In this document: piece by piece, positions 1 through 4,612 of the stretch | How the letters are laid out: each line of letters begins with the position of its first letter | Position numbering within the stretch: the first letter of the stretch is position 1 | Source of the DNA: a bacterium | GTDB lineage: Bacteria > Patescibacteriota > Minisyncoccia > UBA6257 > JAGGUH01 | NCBI GenBank assembly: GCA_021158645.1 | Contig: JAGGUH010000004.1 | Span: 1-6,319, forward strand | DNA: 6,319 nucleotides | Reading direction: 5' to 3' | Notes under the pieces: model-generated | What the model was told of the DNA's origin: nothing | Databases searched by the model: none | What the model saw: the letters and a program-made list of their open reading frames with translations, nothing else | Translations under genes and position numbers: made by a program

Positions 1-255
1 AGACAAACTTCTACAATTACAATTCCTCGAGACCTTCTTTCAGAAAAAGAAGGAATTGTTTTATTGCGAAAGAAAACCTATGACCAACTTCTCTCCAAAC
101 TTTTTAAGCAAGAAATGGCTTTAAAGAGACTAAAAGAAGAAATAAAAGTGAATAAAATTATTGCTCAGGGAGAAAAAGAATTAAAACAAGGAAAAACAAT
201 TATTGCTTCTTCCTCTAAATCCGCGTTGAAGAAATATTTATGTCAAAAAAGATAA
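1..255 (+). CDS. Type II antitoxin, 5'-truncated by window start
   Basis: The frame is open from the first base and gives 84 residues before TAA, so the true start lies upstream of the window; the internal TTG at 64 is not needed. The visible N-terminus (STITIPRDLLSEKEGIVLLR) resembles the short strand-rich DNA-binding end of AbrB/MazE-like or related antitoxins. A Lys/Glu-rich helical stretch follows (about residues 25-60), then a C-terminal tail with GKTIIASSSKSALKKYL, the kind of region that wraps and neutralises a RelE-type toxin. It overlaps the following toxin gene by 16 bp, the usual translationally coupled antitoxin-toxin arrangement. The likely role is to bind and inhibit the toxin and repress the shared promoter, which is not in the window. 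The exact antitoxin family is not certain from sequence alone; the context makes the antitoxin call fairly firm. Confidence 0.72.
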   Translation, partial: RQTSTITIPRDLLSEKEGIVLLRKKTYDQLLSKLFKQEMALKRLKEEIKVNKIIAQGEKELKQGKTIIASSSKSALKKYLCQKR

Positions 256-512
256 CCAAAATTCATTACACCTCTATTTATCTTAAACATTATCAAAAAC
301 TTCCTAAAAATATCCAAGTTCTCCAAGATAAAAAAGAAAAATGGTTTAAAGATGACCCTTTTAATCCGCGACTGAAAACTCATAAACTTAAAGGTAAATA
401 TAGAAAATTTTTTTCTTATTCGGTGGCCCGCTCTTTTAGGGTGCTTTTTCGTTTTATCTCAGAAAATGAGGTTATCTTCTATGACATTGGTACTCATGAA
501 ATTTACAGATAA
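240..512 (+). CDS. RelE/YafQ-like mRNA interferase toxin
   Basis: A 90-residue protein, the normal size for a RelE/ParE-superfamily toxin. The pattern fits throughout: an N-terminal strand then helix (KIHYTSIYLKHYQKLP), a middle segment DDPFNPRLKTHKLKGKYR (about 38-55), the strand SVARSFRVLFRF (61-72) with Arg67, and the end EVIFYDIGTHEIYR (77-90). In YafQ-like members the C-terminal His of the GTH motif contributes to ribosome-dependent mRNA cleavage; His86 here is the equivalent. The basic Lys/Arg surface suits RNA and ribosome binding. The ATG at 240 lies inside the antitoxin gene, so translation is probably coupled to it. It should act in the cytoplasm to cut mRNA when the antitoxin is degraded. 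Nothing looks truncated and the key residues are present, so it may be active. Confidence 0.85.
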   Translation: MSKKITKIHYTSIYLKHYQKLPKNIQVLQDKKEKWFKDDPFNPRLKTHKLKGKYRKFFSYSVARSFRVLFRFISENEVIFYDIGTHEIYR

Positions 513-538
513 TAGAACTTTTCTTGTTTAATTTTTAT

Positions 539-597
539 TCAATTTTCAAAGAACTACCTCTGGACTTCAAAGCCCAGAGGGAAATTGAGAAATTTTT
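539..597 (+). terminator. Terminator-like hairpin after the RelE-type toxin
   Basis: An inner 7-bp stem CCTCTGG (557-563) / CCAGAGG (574-580) closes a 10-nt loop. An outer 7-bp stem TCAATTT (539-545) / AAATTGA (582-588) can form around it with an 11-nt bulge on the 5' side. A run of six T follows at 592-597. The T-run is a few bases off the stem, so this is an imperfect intrinsic terminator. Its position, starting 27 bp past the toxin stop, suits ending the toxin-antitoxin transcript. Confidence 0.45.
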
Positions 598-666
598 TCT
601 TTATCTTCATCTAACCTCTGGATTTAATCCGGCTTTTAAAGTTGGTTGGTTATAATTTCTAACAAA

Positions 667-765
667 ATGGCTACTCAAACAATTACTAAAACAACTAAAC
701 TTAATAAAGAAAAATCAGTGGGAATTTTCAAAGGCAAGAAAACTTTCCTAAAAGAAATTTTATGA
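667..765 (+). other. Doubtful 32-codon ORF, possible gene remnant
   Basis: An ATG 11 bases after a TATAAT box opens a 32-residue reading frame rich in Thr and Lys that ends at TGA (763-765). No Shine-Dalgarno sequence is visible; if the TATAAT is used the mRNA would be nearly leaderless. In the same frame, past the TGA, another 41 codons stay open to a TAA at 889-891 and encode a hydrophobic membrane-like stretch ending inside the 50-bp palindrome. This could be a nonsense-interrupted remnant, but T-rich DNA gives hydrophobic translations by chance. I do not recognise the product. Confidence 0.15.
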
Positions 766-837
766 TTACTCTGGAATATACTAAATTTCCTGATTTTCTT
801 TATTTTTGTTTTTGAGATATATTTTTCTTTCTCAATC

Positions 838-887
838 TTTAACAAAACATTCCAGCATTCTGCAGAATGCTGGAATGTTTTGTTAAA
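838..887. repeat. Palindrome copy 1 (50 bp, perfect)
   Basis: A perfect 50-base palindrome centred on CTGCAG at 860-865, with core CATTCTGCAGAATG and arms carrying ATTCCAG / CTGGAAT. It is the longest of four related palindromes in the window. As RNA it would fold into a hairpin of about 23 bp on either strand, flanked by A/T runs, so a bidirectional terminator role is plausible. It sits between the toxin-antitoxin region and the nuclease-helicase operon. Confidence 0.95.
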
Positions 888-1141
888 CTAAAAATTTAGA
901 TGGAAAATTTTAAGTATTTTCTCAAATAATTATCAGCAGAATGATGGATTTTTTAATAATTTTAGTGATAAATTTTTTAAAGGTTTAATAATAACTTAAA
1001 TTTATTTTGAACTACAAATATCTATGGATATTAATAAATTTTTATAAATATCTATTATTTTTTTTTAAATTAAAAGAATCGCTTGAAAAGTAAAATTTTT
1101 TATGTAAAAATAAAAAAATTAGACGAAGATAAAAGGCGATT
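888..1141. promoter_or_regulatory. AT-rich leader upstream of the ERCC4-helicase operon
   Basis: No gene is seen in these 254 bases. A possible weak promoter is TTGAAA at 1083-1088, a 16-base gap, then TAAAAA at 1105-1110. AAAAGG at 1131-1136 is a reasonable ribosome-binding site 5 bases before the ATG at 1142. Further up, the 10-mer AAATATCTAT occurs at 1016-1025 and again at 1046-1055, exactly 30 bases apart. The first copy overlaps a 5-bp inverted repeat ATATC/GATAT (1018-1031). The promoter call is tentative because this much A/T gives chance matches. Confidence 0.3.
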
Positions 1142-2014
1142 ATGGTTTCTTATAATCAATCAAATTTAGAATGGTTAATGTTCAAAAAAGAAGAAGATAG
1201 GTTTCCTTTTTGGCTTTTTATTGAGAGAAAAAAGGGCAAATTTATTTTTTTGAAAGTTAAAGAAAAATGGCCCGGACCCGGGAAAAATATCTTCTGCAAG
1301 TTTGAAGGAGAAGTAAAAAAGAAAAGTTTACCCAAAGAAAAACCAATAGATAGTTGTAAAATTTTTTCTTTAAGGCAATATGGCAAAAAATTAGACATTG
1401 TTTTGGATAGAAATCGAAATAAAAGATGCTGGTTTATTTTTTTGAAAAAAGAATATAAACAAAAACCAGGTTTTTTTTACTATCAAGTTTTTTGGATTAC
1501 TCAGTCCTCAATGATAGGAGAAAGAAGAGGATTTTATATTCCTTATTCTTTAAAGGAGGACTATAAAATTTTAATTGATAGTAACGAAAGGTATTCTTAT
1601 AAATTTGGCAAAACTCAAACTGAAAAGCAAAGACTAAAAGTGGGAGATTATGCTTTATTGGTTGACAACAAAATTATTGCTATAGCAGAGAGAAAAACTA
1701 AAGATAATTTTTTTCATGAGATTCCCACCCTAGATGTTTTGAGATTAAAATTAGAAGAGATGGAAAAATTTCCCTACAAAGTTGTTTTATTTGAAAGTGA
1801 TTATGCCGATATAACATCGGAGAAAAATAAATTCTTTAAACCAGGATTTGTGGCTGAAGTTTTGGGAGATTTATTTGCCCAATTTCCCAGCATCCAATTT
1901 ATTTTCTTTAAAGGACGAAAATCAGCAAATAAATGGTTAGCTTATTATTTCAAAAGAATTTACAAAAGATATGTCACTGAAAAAGAAAACAAAAAATACT
2001 CTTTTGGGGATTGA
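1142..2014 (+). CDS. ERCC4-domain (XPF/MUS81-type) nuclease with unknown N-terminal half
   Basis: A 290-residue protein. The C-terminal half (about 141-272) is an ERCC4 nuclease domain: the strand KILIDSNER (142-150), then RLKVGDYAL (164-172), then IAIAERKTKDNF (179-190), then the strand VVLFESDYADI (214-224). It ends with a region like the domain's last strand and helix (FIFFKGRKSANKWL, about 253-266). This matches the GD...ERK...D active-site pattern of XPF/MUS81 enzymes, which cut branched or flap DNA with a divalent metal. The Asp normally three residues after ERK is Asn189 here, with Asp188 just before it. There is no helix-hairpin-helix tail, so DNA targeting may come from the partner. 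Residues 1-135 are aromatic-rich and probably beta-rich, with no family I recognise. The start is supported by AAAAGG 5 bases upstream. The gene's 3' end overlaps the helicase gene, indicating one operon and probable joint function. Confidence 0.8.
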   Translation: MVSYNQSNLEWLMFKKEEDRFPFWLFIERKKGKFIFLKVKEKWPGPGKNIFCKFEGEVKKKSLPKEKPIDSCKIFSLRQYGKKLDIVLDRNRNKRCWFIFLKKEYKQKPGFFYYQVFWITQSSMIGERRGFYIPYSLKEDYKILIDSNERYSYKFGKTQTEKQRLKVGDYALLVDNKIIAIAERKTKDNFFHEIPTLDVLRLKLEEMEKFPYKVVLFESDYADITSEKNKFFKPGFVAEVLGDLFAQFPSIQFIFFKGRKSANKWLAYYFKRIYKRYVTEKENKKYSFGD

Positions 2015-3551
2015 AATAGAAATTAATGAAAAATTTCAAGAAGCCATAGATTTGGCAGAAAATACTCAAAAAAATATTTTTATTACTGGAAAAGCCGGTA
2101 CCGGCAAGTCAACCCTTTTGAATTATTTTCGGCAAATTACCAAAAAACAGATTGTAGTTCTTTCTCCAACTGGGGTAGGAGCAGTTAATGTTGGCGGAGA
2201 AACAATTCATTCTTTTTTTAGGTTTAAACCTGATATCACTGAAAAGAAAGCCAAAGAAATTGCTAAAAAGACAAGAAGATGGGGCGTAGAAATTTTCAAG
2301 ACATTAGATGTAATCATAATTGATGAGGTCTCGATGGTAAGAGCCGATTTATTGGATTGTATAGATATCTTTTTAAGAACCATTTTGAAAAATCGCCTTC
2401 CTTTTGGCGGAAAGCAAATGATTTTTATTGGTGATCTCTATCAACTTCCGCCAGTTACTACCAAAAAAGACAAAGAAATTTTCAAACTTAATTACAAAAG
2501 CCCTTATTTTTTTGATGCCAAAGTATTCTCTAAAATTTCAATGGAATTTATTGAACTTGAAAAAATTTATCGTCAATCTGATCCAAAATTCATTAAACTT
2601 TTAAATGCCATTCGCAACAATACTATTTCTGATTCTCAAATTAAACTTCTTAACAAAAGAGTTAATCCTAATATTGATATAGAAAATTTAGATAAGGGAT
2701 ATGTTTATTTAACTTCTATTAATCGCCTGGCAGATCAAATAAACAAATTCCAATTAGATAAAATTAATAGAAGAAAGCATATTCTTCAAGGAGAGATTAA
2801 AGGGGAATTTGACCAAAGATATCTTCCAACTGAAATTAATTTAGAAGTCAAAAACGAAGCCCAAGTTATGCTTTTAAATAATGATAGTAAAGGAAGATGG
2901 ATTAATGGCACTATTGGCTGGATAAAAAGAATTAACAAAGATGAGATTATTGTCAATTTAGAAAATGGTAAAAAAGTTTCCATTCAACCTTTTCGATGGG
3001 AAATTTTTGAAACATTTTTTAATAAGAAAACAAATTCTTTAGACAAAAAAATTTTGGGCTCTTTTTTGCAATATCCAATTAAACTTGCCTGGGCACTTAC
3101 TATTCACAAATCTCAAGGAAAAACCTTTAATAAAATTATTATTGATACTTCAGGTGGTATTTTTGCTCCCGGTCAAATTTATGTTGCCTTAAGTCGAGCC
3201 ACTACTCTTGATGGAATAATTTTGAAAAACAAAATTAAAAAATCAGCCATTTTTACTGATTGGCGGATTGTTAAATTTTTAACTCAATACCAATATAAAT
3301 TAGGAGAAAAAAAGAACCCTTTAAAGAAAAAAGTTGAACTTATCAAAAAGGCAATTGAAAATAAAAATAAATTGGAAATTGTTTATCTTAAAACCTGCGA
3401 TCAGAAAACTAAAAGGGTTATTTTGCCAACCAAAATAGGCGAGATGGAATATTGCCACAAACGATATTTAGGAGTTGAGGCATACTGCTTTTTACGAAAA
3501 GAAAAAAGAACTTTCCGAATAGACCGAATTTTAGAGATCAAATTACTTTGA
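1971..3551 (+). CDS. PIF1-family helicase with C-terminal WYL domain
   Basis: A 526-residue superfamily 1B helicase of the PIF1/RecD-like group, expected to unwind DNA 5'-to-3' using ATP. The motifs are complete: Walker A GKAGTGKST (40-48), motif Ia SPTGVGAVN (65-73), Walker B IIIDEVSM (115-122), motif III GDLYQLPPV (154-162), motif IV IYRQSD (199-204), motif V ALTIHKSQGKTF (375-386) and motif VI YVALSRAT (404-411). After a linker, residues about 457-526 form a WYL domain (RYLGVEAYCFLRKEKRTFRIDRI). The WYL domain of Thermotoga elfii PIF1 is known to be a single-stranded-DNA-binding module, so the same role is likely here. The ATG at 1971 overlaps the nuclease gene by 44 bp with only a weak purine-rich site before it; an in-frame TTG at 2004 would shorten the overlap to 11 bp and keep every motif. 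All catalytic motifs are intact, so an active enzyme is expected. Confidence 0.93.
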   Translation: MSLKKKTKNTLLGIEIEINEKFQEAIDLAENTQKNIFITGKAGTGKSTLLNYFRQITKKQIVVLSPTGVGAVNVGGETIHSFFRFKPDITEKKAKEIAKKTRRWGVEIFKTLDVIIIDEVSMVRADLLDCIDIFLRTILKNRLPFGGKQMIFIGDLYQLPPVTTKKDKEIFKLNYKSPYFFDAKVFSKISMEFIELEKIYRQSDPKFIKLLNAIRNNTISDSQIKLLNKRVNPNIDIENLDKGYVYLTSINRLADQINKFQLDKINRRKHILQGEIKGEFDQRYLPTEINLEVKNEAQVMLLNNDSKGRWINGTIGWIKRINKDEIIVNLENGKKVSIQPFRWEIFETFFNKKTNSLDKKILGSFLQYPIKLAWALTIHKSQGKTFNKIIIDTSGGIFAPGQIYVALSRATTLDGIILKNKIKKSAIFTDWRIVKFLTQYQYKLGEKKNPLKKKVELIKKAIENKNKLEIVYLKTCDQKTKRVILPTKIGEMEYCHKRYLGVEAYCFLRKEKRTFRIDRILEIKLL

Positions 3552-3703
3552 AATTATTATTGACTGTAGAGCATGCTTTTTGATTTTGAGTCGTTTCTAT
3601 TTTCAAATCAAACTTTTTTATCTTTACTAATTTCAAACAATTTATTGTCTCAAACAAAATATTCTAACACTAATTTTAAACAACTTATCATTCCACCTTA
3701 AAT
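3552..3703. other. Non-coding stretch after the helicase
   Basis: About 150 A/T-rich bases with no gene, strong hairpin or recognisable promoter. AGCATGCT (3570-3577) followed by T's is self-complementary but has no room for a loop, so it is not a terminator. The likely transcript end for the operon is the palindrome that follows. Confidence 0.5.
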
Positions 3704-3741
3704 AAAATATTCCAACATTCTGCAGAATGTTGGAATATTTT
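3704..3741. repeat. Palindrome copy 2 (38 bp, perfect), probable terminator
   Basis: A perfect 38-base palindrome centred on CTGCAG (3720-3725), with arms carrying ATTCCAA / TTGGAAT. The right arm runs into a stretch of T's (3738-3743), so on the + strand this copy looks most like an intrinsic terminator for the nuclease-helicase operon, 153 bp past the helicase stop. Confidence 0.92.
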
Positions 3742-3911
3742 TTAAAAATATAATATAATTAAACGATAAAAGTATAGTTAGTTGAAATATTAAAAATTTG
3801 AAGTAAAATTTTTAAATAAAATTTTAAGTATTATGAAAAAGAGGTTTCTAAAGGGATAATGATTTCTGACTAACATTTAAATTTTCCAGCATTTAAGTGT
3901 TTAGATACCTT
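3742..3911. other. AT-rich spacer between palindromes 2 and 3
   Basis: No gene of meaningful length; the longest ATG frames are under ten codons. Two overlapping TATAAT sequences (3749-3754, 3754-3759) lie just past palindrome 2 but lack a -35 partner. The right end, from GCATTT at 3889, resembles the left flank of palindrome copy 4 (from 4336). Confidence 0.45.
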
Positions 3912-3945
3912 AACATTCTAACATTCTGCAGAATGTTAGAATGTT
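3912..3945. repeat. Palindrome copy 3 (34 bp, perfect)
   Basis: A perfect 34-base palindrome centred on CTGCAG (3926-3931), with arms carrying ATTCTAA / TTAGAAT. The T in place of C in the left arm is matched by A in place of G in the right arm, so pairing is kept. It sits about 100 bp upstream of the winged-helix gene. Its left flank (3889-3911) is similar to the left flank of copy 4. Confidence 0.92.
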
Positions 3946-4013
3946 TCTTTTAAGAGAACAATGTATGAAATTAATAATGATGTATTAAAATTAAGCGATT
4001 AAATTTATCGATA

Positions 4014-4031
4014 AAAAACTTTAAAGTTTTT
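4014..4031. promoter_or_regulatory. 18-bp palindrome, candidate operator of the winged-helix gene
   Basis: AAAAACTTTAAAGTTTTT is an exact palindrome ending 15 bases before the ATG at 4047. ArsR/MarR-like winged-helix dimers commonly bind such sites in their own promoters, so it is a candidate autoregulatory operator. A looser inverted pair CGAT...ATCG (3997-4010) lies just upstream. A -10-like TATAAA (4035-4040) follows but is very close to the start codon, so the promoter itself is not assigned. The low-complexity sequence lowers confidence. Confidence 0.4.
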
Positions 4032-4046
4032 AAATATAAAGTGATT

Positions 4047-4322
4047 ATGAAAAAAGAGAAAACCCCAAAACAATTAGAAAGATATTTTAAGGGTTCGGCA
4101 AATCATTGGCGGATTGCAATTTTGCTTTTAATAGAAAAAAATCCGGGGATTACGGTTGATGAAATTACTGAAAGGTTAGAAGGAAATTTTAAAACTATTT
4201 CTCAGCATACTTTAATACTTTTAAGAGCCGGGCTTTTAAATAAAAAATATAAAGGAAGGAATGTCATTCATTTTCTTTCTCCTTATGGCAAGAAATTTGT
4301 TAAATTTATAAAAACATTTTAA
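4047..4322 (+). CDS. ArsR-like winged helix-turn-helix regulator
   Basis: A 91-residue protein that is essentially one winged-helix domain. HWRIAILLLIEKNPG (20-34) is the first helix, ITVDEITERL (35-44) the second, NFKTISQHTLILLRAGL (47-63) contains the recognition helix, and LNKKYKGRNVIHFLS (64-78) forms the wing. The tail SPYGKKFVKFIKTF (78-91) resembles the end of many short ArsR-type proteins. I see no conserved Cys metal site, so metal sensing is not supported. I chose the ATG at 4047; a GTG two codons upstream (4041) is possible, and no strong ribosome site separates them. The gene stands alone between two palindromes (copies 3 and 4) with an 18-bp palindrome just upstream, which suggests self-regulation. 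Its target genes are unknown; binding to the nearby palindromes is a testable guess. Confidence 0.82.
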   Translation: MKKEKTPKQLERYFKGSANHWRIAILLLIEKNPGITVDEITERLEGNFKTISQHTLILLRAGLLNKKYKGRNVIHFLSPYGKKFVKFIKTF

Positions 4323-4367
4323 TTTTTTTATAAAAGCATTTTAATATTTGGATACTTAAACATTCTA

Positions 4368-4399
4368 ACATTCCAACATTCTGCAGAATGTTGGAATGT
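4368..4399. repeat. Palindrome copy 4 (32 bp) with extra left repeat unit
   Basis: A perfect 32-base palindrome centred on CTGCAG (4381-4386), with arms ATTCCAA / TTGGAAT. The left side carries one more 8-base unit than the right, giving CATTCTAA, CATTCCAA, CATTCTGC in tandem from 4361. The preceding sequence (from GCATTTT at 4336) aligns with the left flank of copy 3. It lies 45 bp after the winged-helix stop and could end that transcript, although no strong T-run follows directly. Confidence 0.92.
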
Positions 4400-4541
4400 C
4401 AATTATTAGGTTTTTTGGAGGAGTTTTTTATTTTAAGATTTAAAAAATTTAATTTTTTTAAAAAAATTTTTAGAATAAAGATGGTAAAAGAATGAAAAAA
4501 TAAAAAAATAATTTGGCAAAAGAAAAAACAAACTCGGTGAT
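4400..4541. other. Low-complexity AT-rich spacer before the AbiE-like pair
   Basis: No gene. It contains an isolated strong ribosome-binding-like GGAGGAG (4417-4423) with no ATG, GTG or TTG at usable distance, then runs of A and T. The only nearby ATG (4480-4482) opens a four-codon frame. Confidence 0.4.
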
Positions 4542-4570
4542 TTGACTTTTAAATTTAAATATGCTAACTT
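4542..4570 (+). promoter_or_regulatory. Promoter of the AbiE-like operon
   Basis: TTGACT (4542-4547) is 5 of 6 bases of the -35 consensus. A 17-base spacer leads to TAACTT (4565-4570), preceded by TGC, an extended -10 element. The predicted transcript start is near 4577, which places it inside the inverted repeat at 4569-4606. The spacing and combination make this the best promoter in the window. Confidence 0.6.
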
Positions 4571-4606
4571 CCTAAAAAGTTAACATTTTTGTTAACTTTT
4601 TAGGAA
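4569..4606. promoter_or_regulatory. 16-bp inverted repeat, probable operator
   Basis: Two exact 16-base arms (4569-4584 and 4591-4606) are separated by six bases (ATTTTT). The left arm covers the end of the -10 element and the predicted start site; the right arm contains the ribosome-binding AGGA (4602-4605), 7 bases before the ATG. AbiEi antitoxins of type IV systems are known to bind inverted repeats at their own promoter, so this is the natural operator. If transcription starts near 4577, the RNA retains only an 8-bp stem (4577-4584 / 4591-4598) and the ribosome site stays free. That favours a DNA operator over an RNA switch. Confidence 0.65.
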
Positions 4607-4612
4607 TTAAAA

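Larger units (their letters stand above)
513..837. other. Intergenic stretch after the toxin-antitoxin pair
   Basis: About 325 bases with no convincing gene. It holds the hairpin at 539-597, a 9-base direct repeat ACCTCTGGA (556-564 and 614-622), a small possible hairpin CTGGA/TCCGG (618-632), and an isolated -10-like TATAAT at 651-656 with no recognisable -35 at the right distance. A 32-codon ORF begins at 667. The rest (about 770-837) is T-rich on the + strand without discernible structure. Confidence 0.5.

Noticed and set aside
64..255. Antitoxin starting at the internal TTG at 64
   Set aside because: The frame is open to the first base of the window, and the upstream residues (STITIPRDLLSEKEG) look like the antitoxin's DNA-binding end, so the gene is cut by the window edge rather than starting here.
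1156..1398. Antisense open frame of about 80 codons
   Set aside because: It lies wholly opposite the ERCC4 gene, shows no recognisable family or ribosome site, and mirrors that gene's codons. Similar antisense frames at 2786-2983, 5387-5575 and 5640-5834 were dismissed for the same reason.
3560..3590. Promoter or terminator near TTGACT...AGCATGCTTTTT after the helicase
   Set aside because: There is no matching -10 at correct spacing, and the AGCATGCT palindrome has no loop, so neither reading is supported.
3749..3759. Promoter at the doubled TATAAT
   Set aside because: No -35 sequence at 16-18 bases upstream, and the site is within random-looking A/T sequence with no gene following for almost 290 bases.
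4041..4046. GTG start for the winged-helix protein
   Set aside because: The ATG two codons later is a stronger start codon, and there is no ribosome-binding site that favours the GTG. The difference is only two residues.
838..4399. CRISPR array
   Set aside because: The four repeats are perfect palindromes at irregular intervals of about 2860, 206 and 455 bases, with genes between them, and no cas genes are present.
838..4399. Insertion sequence ends
   Set aside because: No transposase is present between or beside the palindromes, and each copy is a self-contained palindrome rather than one half of a terminal inverted repeat. A transposase-free mobile element remains possible.
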